A program made the translations under genes and the position numbers. A stretch of DNA of 64,000 bases, taken from the NCBI GenBank assembly GCA_029261835.1, contig JAJDAO010000102.1, positions 1-64,000 of the forward strand. The letters are read 5' to 3'. Origin of the DNA: Deltaproteobacteria bacterium. Lineage in GTDB: Bacteria > Myxococcota_A > UBA9160 > UBA4427. Within the stretch, counting starts at the first letter, position 1; each line of letters opens with the position of its first letter. Below are positions 17,033 to 26,175 of this stretch, piece after piece. The notes under the pieces are model-generated. The model made no database searches. It saw only the letters and a list, made by a program, of their open reading frames with translations, and was not told where the DNA came from.

Positions 17033-17811
17033 CCGGCCAAGAGCTTCATCAGCTCGGGGTAGCGCTTCGTGTTCGCAGCGCCATCCAGCGAGAGCGTCGT
17101 ACCCGACACCCAGGAGGCCTCCTCCGAGGCGAGGAAGAGTGCCGCCGCGGCGATGTCGGCAGGCGTCCCCACACGCCCGAGCGGCGTGTTCTCGAGGTAT
17201 GCCTCGCGCACCCCTGGCAAGTTGGCCAGCGGCGTGGTGAGCGGGGTGTCGACAAGACCCGGGGCGATGCCGCAGACGCGAATGTCGTCGCCCCCAAGCT
17301 CCATGGCGGCCACACGCGTAATCATCTCGACGCCCGCCTTGGCGGCGCAGTATGCCGACATCCCCTCGCCGGGCTGGAAGGCGTTGAGCGAGGCGATGTT
17401 GATAATGGCACCGCCCGCCCCGCCGGCCCGCATCTGACGCGCCTCGTGCTTCAGCGACAGGAAGACACCCTTGAGACAGACGTCGAGCACTGTGTCCCAC
17501 TGCTCCTCGGTGTGATCGACGATCGGCGCCCAGGTCGCCAGGCCGGCGCTGTTGACCGCCAGATCCAGCCCTCCGAAGCGCTTCACCGCCAGCGCGACCA
17601 TCTCCTCGACCTGCGCCTCGATGCGAACATCAACGGTGCGGGTCGCCACGTCGTCGCCGAGCTCCGTCTGCCGCTGCGCCAGTAGCGGCGCGTTCAGGTC
17701 CGCCAGCACGAGCTTCGCGCCCTCCGCCAGAAAGCGCTCAGCGATCGCGAGTCCGATTCCGGATGCGCCGCCCGTAATCACCGCCACTCTTCCCGCCAGT
17801 CGACCGCCCAT
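17029..17811 (-). CDS. Short-chain dehydrogenase/reductase (SDR)
   Basis: A 260-residue classical SDR. The cofactor motif TGGASGIG is at residues 12-19, an NSAG motif follows near residue 89, and the catalytic set is Ser in IINIASLNAF plus Tyr-x-x-x-Lys in SAYCAAKAG. An acidic residue after strand 2 (VLADLN) suggests NAD rather than NADP. ATG 17811 has GAGGAG upstream. The stop TAG is formed at the terminus of the inverted-repeat element. The substrate is unknown; the acyl-CoA dehydrogenase genes nearby make lipid or steroid oxidation a reasonable guess. Confidence 0.9.
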   Translation of the reverse strand: MGGRLAGRVAVITGGASGIGLAIAERFLAEGAKLVLADLNAPLLAQRQTELGDDVATRTVDVRIEAQVEEMVALAVKRFGGLDLAVNSAGLATWAPIVDHTEEQWDTVLDVCLKGVFLSLKHEARQMRAGGAGGAIINIASLNAFQPGEGMSAYCAAKAGVEMITRVAAMELGGDDIRVCGIAPGLVDTPLTTPLANLPGVREAYLENTPLGRVGTPADIAAAALFLASEEASWVSGTTLSLDGAANTKRYPELMKLLAG

Positions 17812-17958
17812 CTCACTCCTCGTATTCGCGATAGAGAAACGCACTCGCCCGGCGGCTCGCGCTCTCTGCGAGCCCGGTGCAATGCCTCGCGGAGTAAACA
17901 GGACGTATACTGACCGAGCAACCGGGGGGAGCCGCATGGCGAAGCAGGGGAGACAGAG

Positions 17959-18729
17959 TTGAAGCGCTGGCTCCGACTACGACAGATTTGTCTCGTGGCG
18001 GAGGAAATCGAGCCCGTCGTAGCAGACCTCGAGGCGATCTTCGGGCTGTCCGTCTGCCACGTCGACCCGGGCGTGGCCGTCTTCGGTCTGGAGAACGCGC
18101 TGCTGCCGGTGGGGAACCAGTTCCTCGAGGTCGTGACACCGATTCGCGATCAGGCAGCGGCACAGCGCTACTTGAAGCGCAGAGGCGGCGATGGCGGCTA
18201 CATGGTCATCACACAGTGCAACGATCTCCCCAATCGGCGAAGCCGCGTGGCGGAGCTCGGTGTGCGCATCGCCTTCGAGATCGACCGCAGCGACTTCCAC
18301 TGCTTGCAGCTCCATCCCGCTGATACCGGTGGTACCTTCTTCGAAATCGACTGGCAGTGCGACGGCGATGAGCCCGACGGCCCCTGGTGGCCCGCCGGGC
18401 CCGATTGGCAAGCGGGACGGCGCAGCGACGTGGTGAGTGCGATTCGAGCTGCCGAGCTCCAGAGCCCGGATCCGATCGGACTGGCTGCTCGCTGGAGCGA
18501 AATCGCCGAGATCCCGCTCAGCGAGGACGCCGACGGCAACCCGTCGCTGGCGCTGGAGAACGCCGAGATCCGCTTCGTCAGGGCCGAAGACGACCGGGGC
18601 GAAGGCCTCGGCGGCGTCGACCTGTGCGCCGTCGACCGTGCGCGCGCGCTCGACGCCGCCAGAGAACGCTCACGCCTGATCGATGACAACACCGTGCTGA
18701 TCTGCGGCACCCGCTTTCGACTGCGCTGA
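17959..18729 (+). CDS. VOC (glyoxalase/bleomycin-resistance fold) family protein
   Basis: A 256-residue protein with two VOC-type modules. The first is seen in RLRQICLVAEEIEPVVADLEAIFG followed by FGLENALLPVGNQFLEVVTP; the second ends VDRARALDAARER and LICGTRFRLR. The start is taken as TTG 17959 with GGGGAGA upstream; it overlaps the end of a tiny nine-codon frame beginning at ATG 17936, which might couple translation. Proteins of this type in acyl-CoA-rich bacteria are usually unannotated; metal ligands are not obvious. It is divergent from the SDR gene. Confidence 0.78.
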   Translation: MKRWLRLRQICLVAEEIEPVVADLEAIFGLSVCHVDPGVAVFGLENALLPVGNQFLEVVTPIRDQAAAQRYLKRRGGDGGYMVITQCNDLPNRRSRVAELGVRIAFEIDRSDFHCLQLHPADTGGTFFEIDWQCDGDEPDGPWWPAGPDWQAGRRSDVVSAIRAAELQSPDPIGLAARWSEIAEIPLSEDADGNPSLALENAEIRFVRAEDDRGEGLGGVDLCAVDRARALDAARERSRLIDDNTVLICGTRFRLR

Positions 18730-18783
18730 ACTCGCAGCGGGCGCCAGACGCGCACACGCCGGCGTGAGTCAGCGGCGTGAAGG

Positions 18784-20889
18784 CTATTGGGGCCCGATGA
18801 ATGTCTCGGGAGACCGCCAGCGTGCGGACCAGACCGCATCGCCGTGGATGTAGTGGACAGCCCCACCCTGAATGACCGCGCGATCCCCCTCAGTCGAGCT
18901 GGGGGCCTGCTGATCCGACTCGACGCCCGCCTCGGCGCGAACCAGCGCGCCGACATCCCGCAGGCTCGAGAGGGCCGGCGCGGTCTCGTTCTCGTCGATC
19001 TCGAACAGGTGGAGCCCGGTATGGCTCCAGGGCTGGAACAGGCTCGCCGCACCGGGAGGGCCCTCGTGTACCGCGATGGGAACTGCGGTTCGGTGCGGCG
19101 CGGCCGACGCGGCCAGATACGCGACGGCGTGATGATCGGAAAGCGCCGCGCTCTGGCTACCGCGCATGCCCACCACGAGGCTGTCGATGCTCGCCAGGGT
19201 GCGCGGGTCCGAGACATCGAAGAGCTCCAGCTTGATGCCCTGATACCATGCCATGCCGCTCTCCACGATCACGTCCTTGCCGACACCCAGCAGCAGGTTC
19301 GCGCCGATCGGGTGCAGGTAGTCGGAGAAGCCCGGAACCTCGACTTCGCCCGCGATGTAGGGCCGCTCGGGATCCGACCGGTCGATGATGTACAGCGGAT
19401 CGATCTGGCGAAAGGTGACGGCGTAGACGCGCTCACCCATGAAACGCACCGAGTGAAGTTGCTCGCCGGGCTTGCCGATCGGCGCGGGCTCGGCTTCGTT
19501 CGGCAGGTGCGCCAGCTCCTCCAGTGAACGCTCCCCGTCGGCCGACTCGCGCAGCAGAGTCAGGCGATAGCCCTCGAGCCCACGCGTTACGACGCCCAGC
19601 ACGCCGTCGTGCTCTCCCAGCGCGAAGCTGCCGGTATTCCAAGCGAGTGTGCCGGGCACGATCCCGGTGCCGCGATAGCTCGGCCCCTCTGGAGCAAAGG
19701 CGAACTTGTGAATCCGCTCCGCCTGCTCGGCGTATAGCGCGCGGAATCGGGCATCCGCGTGCGTCAGATAGAGAGCGCTGGCCGATGCGTAGATCTGGCT
19801 CGCAAAGCCCGCCACGCAGACCGAAACGCGGTCGCTCGGATCGCGCAGATCGATCGCGGTGACGGTCGTGACGTGCGGCACCGGCCACTCTGCAGCGCGT
19901 AGCGCATCGGGAACGAAGCAGTGTTCGATGTCCACCAGCTGCTCCGGCTCGCCGCCGTCGACGCTGATCCACGGCAGCACGTCGGCGGCATCCGCCGGCT
20001 CATCCCACGCCGACACCGCCGTGGCTACGCCATCGGGCCGGCAGGGAATCGGCTGGCGGGGCGCCGGCAAGTGCTGCGTCACCAGATAGAGTCGATCGCC
20101 GATGCGGCGGCTGGCGACGAGATCCCCATCGAGCTCGAGCGTGGACTCGGTTGTCGGCGCCGCGGGGTTGCTGACATCGACCAGCTGAAGCACCGTGCGA
20201 CCGCGCAGCATTCGGCCAACCGGCACCGGCTCGAGCGCGGATGCGACAATCGCGAGCCAATCCTCCTCGCCGGCCCGGTGGTGCGGCAGCAGGTACATCC
20301 CGTCCACGTGGGTCACCCGCTCGAGTAGCTCGATGCGCGCCACCGGCTCCGCACGTGGCGGCTCTTCGCCGGCCGCCAGCACCCGGATGACCGGCGGATC
20401 CGGCGGCACGATCTCGATCTCGGGCAGATACGCCGCCTCCGGAGTCGGTTCTGCCGCGAGATCCGGACCCGCGGCCGGAAAGCGCACGAAGGGCGGCGAC
20501 GGAGAATTGGACCATCCTTTCTCCGCCACGTAGAGAAACTCGCCGTCGAATTTTACGCGGTCGGCCTCGTCGACAGAAACCTCTTGAAGATTCGTTGTCG
20601 AGTAGGTGATGTCTGCAGCGGATGCCACGTCGCCAGCATTGCCCGAGCCTACATCCATCCTCAACGCAATCGAGACACCTTCGGCCATGGGCGCCGCGCA
20701 GTACTGCCAGCCACGGGCGGCCGACGACACGTACTCGACAAAGATCTCGTCAGCCTGCGCGGGAACCAGCCCGGCACCTGCAGCTGCGACGCCGCTGCTG
20801 GCGGCAGTCTGCGGTGCGGGGCCAACGGGCTCAGTGCATGCGCTGCAGAGCAGGAAGGCGAGAATGAGCGTCCAGCGGACTGCGTTCAC
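18784..20889 (-). CDS. Secreted beta-propeller domain lipoprotein
   Basis: A 701-residue protein. GTG 20889 is chosen because GGAGGAGGG precedes it. A lipoprotein signal ends LLCSAC. The mature part begins with a VEYV region and then YSTTNLQEVSVDEADRVKFDGEFLYVAEKG, the signature of the beta-propeller family distantly related to WD40 proteins. Repeated LYLVTQHL, VYAVTFRQIDPLYIID and GEVEVPGFSDYLHPI strands support a propeller. Function in this family is not established; a surface binding or protease-like role has been suggested. It stands alone, divergent from the aminotransferase. Confidence 0.8.
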   Translation of the reverse strand: MNAVRWTLILAFLLCSACTEPVGPAPQTAASSGVAAAGAGLVPAQADEIFVEYVSSAARGWQYCAAPMAEGVSIALRMDVGSGNAGDVASAADITYSTTNLQEVSVDEADRVKFDGEFLYVAEKGWSNSPSPPFVRFPAAGPDLAAEPTPEAAYLPEIEIVPPDPPVIRVLAAGEEPPRAEPVARIELLERVTHVDGMYLLPHHRAGEEDWLAIVASALEPVPVGRMLRGRTVLQLVDVSNPAAPTTESTLELDGDLVASRRIGDRLYLVTQHLPAPRQPIPCRPDGVATAVSAWDEPADAADVLPWISVDGGEPEQLVDIEHCFVPDALRAAEWPVPHVTTVTAIDLRDPSDRVSVCVAGFASQIYASASALYLTHADARFRALYAEQAERIHKFAFAPEGPSYRGTGIVPGTLAWNTGSFALGEHDGVLGVVTRGLEGYRLTLLRESADGERSLEELAHLPNEAEPAPIGKPGEQLHSVRFMGERVYAVTFRQIDPLYIIDRSDPERPYIAGEVEVPGFSDYLHPIGANLLLGVGKDVIVESGMAWYQGIKLELFDVSDPRTLASIDSLVVGMRGSQSAALSDHHAVAYLAASAAPHRTAVPIAVHEGPPGAASLFQPWSHTGLHLFEIDENETAPALSSLRDVGALVRAEAGVESDQQAPSSTEGDRAVIQGGAVHYIHGDAVWSARWRSPETFIGPQ

Positions 20890-21114
20890 GAGACCCTCCT
20901 CCTTACCCTCCTTGCAGATTCGGGCACAATCCCGAACCCCGCACGCCATGACCGTTGATACACCAGAGCGGATCGTTTGTCATCGAACGACACGCGCCGC
21001 AAGAGGCGCCGCGAAACTCGGCTGGCTCTGCCGGGCACGCTGAGAGTCGAGCCGCCGGCCAGCCGCGGCTCGGCTCGCTGGTCGCGCCCTTCGGAACGCG
21101 GCAGACTCTCGCGC

Positions 21115-22443
21115 ATGACGAATGACAAGGACCGCTTTGCCTTTATCCCGCGCCCCGGCGCCGTGCCACTGCACATCGAGCGTGCCGAGGGAGCCTACCT
21201 CCATACCATCGACGGGCGGCGGCTGCTCGATGCCGCTGGGGGGGCCATCGTGGCCAGTATCGGGCATGGCCGGGGCGAGGTCGCCGAGGCGATGGCCGCG
21301 ACCATCCAGCGAGAGGGCTATCTGGTTCCGGTCTTCGCCAGCGAGAGCCGCCTGCGCCTGATCGACCGTCTGCGGGAACATTGGCTGCCCGATGACCTGC
21401 CCTACGTCTATCTCGCGGGTGGCGGCTCAGACTCCGTGGATGCAGCGATCCGCCTGGCGCGCCAGCACTTCGTCGCGCGCGGTGAGAACACGCGCTGGAA
21501 AGTGATCGGCCGAGATCTCTCCTACCACGGAACCACCGTCGCGACGCTGGCAGCGGGTGGACACCTCAAGCGTCGCAGTGGCCTCGAACCTCTTCTCTAC
21601 GACTGGCCCAAGGCGCCGGCCTGCTACTGCCTGCGCTGCCCGATGGGACGCACGCCATCCGACTGTGGAGTCGAGTGCGCCGATGCGGTGGCGCAGCTCC
21701 TCGAACGAGAGGACCCGACCACGGTGGCGGCCTTCATTGCCGAGCCGGTCGTGGGTTCGACCGGCGGTGCGCTGGTTCCGCCCCCGGGCTATTGGCGACG
21801 CATACAAGAGATCTGTCAGGACTGCGGCGTGCTGCTCATTGCGGACGAGGTCATGACCGGCTTTGGGCGCACGGGCCGCAAGCTGGCGATCGACCACTGG
21901 CAGGTGATCCCCGACATCCTGGTGGCGGGCAAGGGGCTCGCCGCCGGCTATGCGCCGCTGGGGGGTGTCTACGCTTCCGAGGCCGTGGTCGCCCCACTGG
22001 CCGAGCAGGGGAGCGACCTGATGTTCTACACGTTCGGCGCCCATCCGGCCGCCTGCGCGGCGGCGGACAAGGTTCTCGAGATCGTGCAGCGCGAGGAGCT
22101 GGTCGCACGCGCCGCCCGGGTGGGAAACGAGCTGCGAAAGCGGCTTTCCGTCCTCGACGACCACCCCCACGTAGCGGAGGTCCGCAGTCTCGGACTGCTG
22201 GCGGCCGTGGAGCTGGTCAGAGACAGGCACAGCCTCGAACCGTTTTCCGCCGAGCTCAATATGACCAATCGCGTGGTCGCCATCGCCATGGCAGAGGGCG
22301 TCTTCTTCTATCCGGGCGGCTGCGATCCAGCGCGCGACGTGATCCTGATGGGGCCGCCCTTCACGATTGGAGACGACGAGATAGAGATGATCGCCAGCAC
22401 GCTGGAGCGCGCCATCGACAGGGCCGTGCAAAGCGCGCTGTAG
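21115..22443 (+). CDS. Class III PLP-dependent aminotransferase
   Basis: A 442-residue fold-type I aminotransferase. It has GGSDSVDAAIRLAR for phosphate binding, ADEVMTGFGRTG with Asp244 facing the pyridine nitrogen, and the Schiff-base lysine Lys273 in LVAGKGLAAGYAPLG. A Cys-rich insert, CYCLRCPMGRTPSDCGVEC (170-188), is notable and may bind a metal or form disulfides. The family includes omega-amino acid:pyruvate and diamine aminotransferases; substrate choice is not evident. ATG 21115 is chosen by alignment to the family N-terminus. It may be co-transcribed with the MaoC-like gene 219 bases downstream. Confidence 0.88.
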   Translation: MTNDKDRFAFIPRPGAVPLHIERAEGAYLHTIDGRRLLDAAGGAIVASIGHGRGEVAEAMAATIQREGYLVPVFASESRLRLIDRLREHWLPDDLPYVYLAGGGSDSVDAAIRLARQHFVARGENTRWKVIGRDLSYHGTTVATLAAGGHLKRRSGLEPLLYDWPKAPACYCLRCPMGRTPSDCGVECADAVAQLLEREDPTTVAAFIAEPVVGSTGGALVPPPGYWRRIQEICQDCGVLLIADEVMTGFGRTGRKLAIDHWQVIPDILVAGKGLAAGYAPLGGVYASEAVVAPLAEQGSDLMFYTFGAHPAACAAADKVLEIVQREELVARAARVGNELRKRLSVLDDHPHVAEVRSLGLLAAVELVRDRHSLEPFSAELNMTNRVVAIAMAEGVFFYPGGCDPARDVILMGPPFTIGDDEIEMIASTLERAIDRAVQSAL

Positions 22444-22662
22444 CAACGGGAGCCGATTCGAACTGCATGGCCCGCGAGGCGTTCCCGCACGCGCTCGAGC
22501 AGGCTCTCGAATCGTTCGTATCCGATGCCGCCGGCCGTTGGCCCGTAACTGATGCTCCTCCACGTCTTGACGCTGGACTTCCTTCCGCGCTACCGCATGA
22601 TGCGAGAACGGCACGTCGAGATCCCGCAAACAAGGGGCACTACGAACAGAAGGAGGTCGACC

Positions 22663-23529
22663 GTGAATCTCAAGGGAGAGCCCGCCCACGTCGGCCGCTT
22701 CTGTGGCTCCAACACCTATCGAGTTACGCCCGAGGTCGTCGCCTTCTACTGTGACGCACTCGACGAACACAGCGCACTCTACGAAGAATTCGCTCCCCCC
22801 CTTCTCCACCACTCCGAGTGCTACCGCTTCGTGGGCGACTGGTACTTGGGCAATCTTTTCGGAAACCTCCACGCACAGCAGGACTGGCAGCTCTTCGCCC
22901 CGATCCGAGTCGGCTCGACGATCCGCTCGGTCTCGACGATCGTCGAGCGCTACCACAAGCGTGGCCGCGACTACGTCGTCAACGAGACGGATCTCTTCGA
23001 CGGCGACGGCGACGGCCGGCTCCTGGTGCGCGGCCGCACGTATCAGTCGTTCCTGCCGCCGAGCAAGGAGACGGGCGAAGCGGGTTTCGTCGTGGACCAA
23101 GCGTCGGCAAAGAAGAAGACACCGCGCCCGCCCTTTCCCACGGCGACCGGTGCCGACCTGTCGCCGATCGAGAAGAGTGTGGACGAACGCCGCTGCTGGA
23201 TGTTCTCCGGGCCGGGCAGCAACTACCATACAGATCGCGAGCAGGCGCTGAAGCTGGGCTTCCCCGATATCGTCGTGCAGGGAATGATGTCCACGTGCTT
23301 CGTCTCGCAGGTCATGCAGCAGGCGTTCGGCATGGGCTGGCTGGTCGGCGGGAAGATGTCCCTCAAGCTCACCAACATACTCTGGGTGAACGAGAGTGTT
23401 GCTGTGCACGGCAAGATTCGAGAGGAAGTGCCGGAGGGAAGCAGCACGCGAATCCACTGCGATGTCTGGGCGGAAAAGAGCGACGGCACACGAATTGCGC
23501 TCGGCGACGCCAGCGCCGTGCGCGACTGA
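22663..23529 (+). CDS. MaoC-like (hot-dog fold) hydratase/dehydratase family protein
   Basis: A 288-residue double hot-dog protein. GTG 22663 follows a near-perfect AAGGAGGT ribosome site. The first half has VTPEVVAFYCDALDEHSALY and an IRVGSTIRSVSTI strand. The second has YHTDREQALKLGFPDIVVQG, a version of the MaoC hydratase motif with the D-x4-H-type catalytic residues replaced or shifted, then KLTNILWVNESVAVHG. Such proteins hydrate enoyl-CoA or act as acyl-CoA-binding partners. Exact chemistry is uncertain. A 219-base gap of no recognisable content separates it from the aminotransferase. Confidence 0.82.
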   Translation: MNLKGEPAHVGRFCGSNTYRVTPEVVAFYCDALDEHSALYEEFAPPLLHHSECYRFVGDWYLGNLFGNLHAQQDWQLFAPIRVGSTIRSVSTIVERYHKRGRDYVVNETDLFDGDGDGRLLVRGRTYQSFLPPSKETGEAGFVVDQASAKKKTPRPPFPTATGADLSPIEKSVDERRCWMFSGPGSNYHTDREQALKLGFPDIVVQGMMSTCFVSQVMQQAFGMGWLVGGKMSLKLTNILWVNESVAVHGKIREEVPEGSSTRIHCDVWAEKSDGTRIALGDASAVRD

Positions 23530-23663
23530 GCCGCCGAGCGGTCACGCGCAGCACGGGCGGTGCGGCGGTCACCCCGAGTGCGATCGTTTCTTCATCCGAC
23601 CCATGAAACATTTGCTGCATCTTGTTGATAATGCAGCGCTCCTGGCACCGGCCGGGGGCCCTC

Positions 23664-25166
23664 TCAGACGCGGCCAGTCTCGACGGCGAGCGATCGCAAC
23701 CGGGCCGCCCTGGCTCGGCTCAGGTCCCGCCGCTGCGCCCTCCAGCACCAGTTGCCGCGGGTCGTGCCCGGAACATTCATGCGTGCCTCGCTGCCAAGCC
23801 CCAGCACATCCTGAATCGGAAGCAGCGCCAGCTCTGAGACGGACACCTGTGCCAGCCGGATCATGTCCCAATGGATGCTGTCCGTCCTCGCGTTCATGTA
23901 AGCGGTGACACGCCGCCGCTCGTGTGAGTCTCTTCCCAAGGCGGACCACCAGCCACGGCTCGTGTCGTTGTCATGGGTGCCGGTGTAGACAACGCTGTGG
24001 CGCGGAAAGTTGTGTGGCTGGTGGTAGTCGTCGGCCCTGCCAAAGCCGAACTGCAGGACTCGCATGCCGGGAAACCCGAGACGATCGCGCAGCGCCTCGG
24101 CCGTCGGTGTGAGAAGACCCAGGTCCTCGGCGATGATCGGAAGTGGACCCAGCGCGGCCCGCAGCGCCTCGAAGATGGCCGCGCTCGGCCCGCGCCGCCA
24201 GCGCCCGCGCCGCCCCGTCCGGCTGCCGGCGGGGATCTCCCAGGCGCGCACGAAGCCCAGGAAATGGTCGATCCTGACAGCGTCGAACTGCTCGAGGAGC
24301 CTGGCGGTACGGGCGATCCACCAACGGTATTTCTGCCGACCATGGGCCGGCCAATCGTAATGCGGGTGCCGCCAGATCTGTCCAGTGCGACTGAAGGCGT
24401 CCGGCGGCACGCCGGTCACGACCCGCGGCACGCCACTGCGATTCAATCGAAAGAGCTCTGGGTGAGCCCACACATCCGCGCTGTCGTGAGAAACGAAGAG
24501 CGGAAGGTCACCGATCAATCCGATCCCGAGAGCGTGGCAGCGCCGCTTGAGCGCTCGCCACTGGCGATCGAACTGAAACTGCAGAAAGCGCTCGAACTCG
24601 ATCGCCTGCGCCAGATCGCGCCGCGCCCGGCGCATGGCATCGGAACGCCGCGTGCGCAGATCTTCGTCCCAGCGATGCCACGCGCGTCTCGTTCGCTGGC
24701 GCAGAGCGGCAAACAGCGCGTAGTCATCGAGCCAATAACGCTGTTGCTGCCGAAAGTCGGCATAGTCGGGCCGCTCCAGCCCGCCTCGGCCCGCGAAGAC
24801 TTCGAACGCGCTCTCCAGGCGGGCCCGGCGAAAGCGGCGCGTCGCCGGGTAGTCCACGTACGCGCGCGAGAGCGGCGGAACACTGGAGAGATCTCGCCGC
24901 CGCAGCAAGCCCTGCTCGTACAGCGTCCCGAGGCCGATGAACAGTGCGTTGCCCGCGAATGCGCTCGGCGAATCGTAGGGCGTTCCCGAGATCGGAACGG
25001 GTCCCGTTGGGAGCATCTGCCAGCATCGCTGACCGGCACTGGCCAGGAATTCGGCGAATCGATGCGCCTCCTCGCCCAGGTCACCGCAACCGTGGGGACC
25101 CGGCAGCGAGGTGGGGTGCAGGAGTAGACCACTCGACCGCTCGCCCAGACTCCACCGCTTGCTCAT
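23664..25166 (-). CDS. malQ: 4-alpha-glucanotransferase (amylomaltase, GH77)
   Basis: A 500-residue GH77 enzyme that transfers alpha-1,4-glucan segments in glycogen or maltodextrin metabolism; cytoplasmic. It starts with RSSGLLLHPTSLPGPHGCGDLG, typical of bacterial MalQ. Catalytic residues are visible: nucleophile Asp300 in AVRIDHFLGF, acid/base Glu347 in IIAEDLG and Asp399 in THDNDTSRG. Length is normal for the short form without the N-terminal extension of E. coli MalQ. The end EARMNVPGTTRGNW is also typical. No other glycogen gene is nearby. Confidence 0.95.
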   Translation of the reverse strand: MSKRWSLGERSSGLLLHPTSLPGPHGCGDLGEEAHRFAEFLASAGQRCWQMLPTGPVPISGTPYDSPSAFAGNALFIGLGTLYEQGLLRRRDLSSVPPLSRAYVDYPATRRFRRARLESAFEVFAGRGGLERPDYADFRQQQRYWLDDYALFAALRQRTRRAWHRWDEDLRTRRSDAMRRARRDLAQAIEFERFLQFQFDRQWRALKRRCHALGIGLIGDLPLFVSHDSADVWAHPELFRLNRSGVPRVVTGVPPDAFSRTGQIWRHPHYDWPAHGRQKYRWWIARTARLLEQFDAVRIDHFLGFVRAWEIPAGSRTGRRGRWRRGPSAAIFEALRAALGPLPIIAEDLGLLTPTAEALRDRLGFPGMRVLQFGFGRADDYHQPHNFPRHSVVYTGTHDNDTSRGWWSALGRDSHERRRVTAYMNARTDSIHWDMIRLAQVSVSELALLPIQDVLGLGSEARMNVPGTTRGNWCWRAQRRDLSRARAARLRSLAVETGRV

Positions 25167-25205
25167 GGCTCCACCACATCGATCGCCAGCGCGTCGCGGC
25201 GCGGG

Positions 25206-25631
25206 TCAGTAGATTCCCGAGGCCGTGTCCTCGAACTCCCAGAAGGCGCGCAGCGAAGCCAGCTTGCCGGCCCCATTCACGCGGTAGACCATCACGAGCT
25301 CAGTCCGGCTCACAATGCCACCGTCGAGGCGCGCCGTGATGGTGCCCACGTTGGCGCACTCGTCTCCGCAGGCGAACGTCTGGCGGATCTGAAAGCGCAG
25401 ATCGCTCTTGGCGATGACGTTGTCGTAGAAGGCCGTAATCAGCGCGATGCCGCGATGCCCTTCTCCCGCCGGATCGAGCGGGGAGACACCGACGGGATCC
25501 TGGATCACGCCCTGCTCGTCCCACATGGCCAGCCAGCCCTCGCGATCCTTCTGCTCGACACATGTCATGGAGCGGATCGCCATGTCTCGCGCGGGGTGCT
25601 TGCGTGCATCGAGAAGTACCTTCAGTGACAT
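25206..25631 (-). CDS. SnoaL-like / nuclear transport factor 2-fold protein
   Basis: A 141-residue NTF2-fold protein. ATG 25631 has AAGGAG upstream. Features are a helical start (ARDMAIRSMTCVEQKDREGW), the pocket segment MWDEQGVIQDPVGVSPLDP, GHRGIALITAFYDNVIA and the strand VMVYRVNGAGKLASLRAFWEF. The family holds ketosteroid isomerases, polyketide cyclases and many proteins of unknown role. It lies 39 bases after malQ starts on the same strand, upstream of it in transcription, and could share its mRNA. Confidence 0.82.
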   Translation of the reverse strand: MSLKVLLDARKHPARDMAIRSMTCVEQKDREGWLAMWDEQGVIQDPVGVSPLDPAGEGHRGIALITAFYDNVIAKSDLRFQIRQTFACGDECANVGTITARLDGGIVSRTELVMVYRVNGAGKLASLRAFWEFEDTASGIY

Positions 25632-26175
25632 CGAGATCTCCTTCGCCGCGCCGTCGCCCTTGCGATCGAGCGCTCCTGCACGGCCGCGAACCGTGCGGGG
25701 AGCATATCGCGCAAATCGCCGCGAACCTTCGACCCCGCACCCGTAGCATCGCCCGCCCCGCGAATCCATCAGGGACTCCGTCAGAGCGTGCGCTGGAACG
25801 CCTCGTCCGGGTCGACACTCAGAGCCAGCTCCGCCACGGGAGCGGCTGGCCTCCTGCTGCCGGCGAGGCAATCGAGGCAAAGCACCGAGCGCGGCCTGGT
25901 TCGCGCTTGACACCAGCCCCTCACGCAATAGGCTAACGAGCCCTCGACGCGCGCTGCTCCGAGACATCGCGAGTGGCCGCGAAGAGGCACGAAGCACGCC
26001 CCGGCGCAAGGCGGGTAGTAGAAGCGCAAGCGCAGGTGTCGAAGCGGCGAGCGAGATACGGCTGTAAGAGCGGCTGTCAGAGCTGTCAGAGATTGCCGTC
26101 GGCGATTGCCAGCGCTTGTCAGCGACCAGAGACGAAGACGAGATAGAGAGAGAAGAGGATAGAGAGGAGTGCCCG
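25632..26175. other. Divergent 544-base leader region upstream of the yeast-type reductoisomerase
   Basis: No convincing gene is present. It holds a sigma-70-type promoter (25907-25934), a tandem 9-mer CTGTCAGAG (26074-26091), a direct repeat GATTGCC (26091-26097 and 26104-26110) and a purine-rich stretch before the ATG at 26176. The mRNA leader would be about 235 nucleotides, long enough for attenuation or other leader control, but no leader peptide rich in Ile, Val or Leu was found by eye. Confidence 0.55.
25907..25934 (+). promoter_or_regulatory. Candidate sigma-70 promoter for the reductoisomerase at 26176
   Basis: A perfect -35 box TTGACA (25907-25912) is followed after 16 bases by TAGGCT (25929-25934). 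It is the best match in this divergent region and points toward the ketol-acid reductoisomerase. Confidence 0.45.

Noticed and set aside
21427-23457. 676-codon minus-strand open frame opposite the aminotransferase and MaoC-like genes
   Set aside because: It is antisense to two well-supported proteins and their gap, rich in Arg, His and Asp, with no motif.
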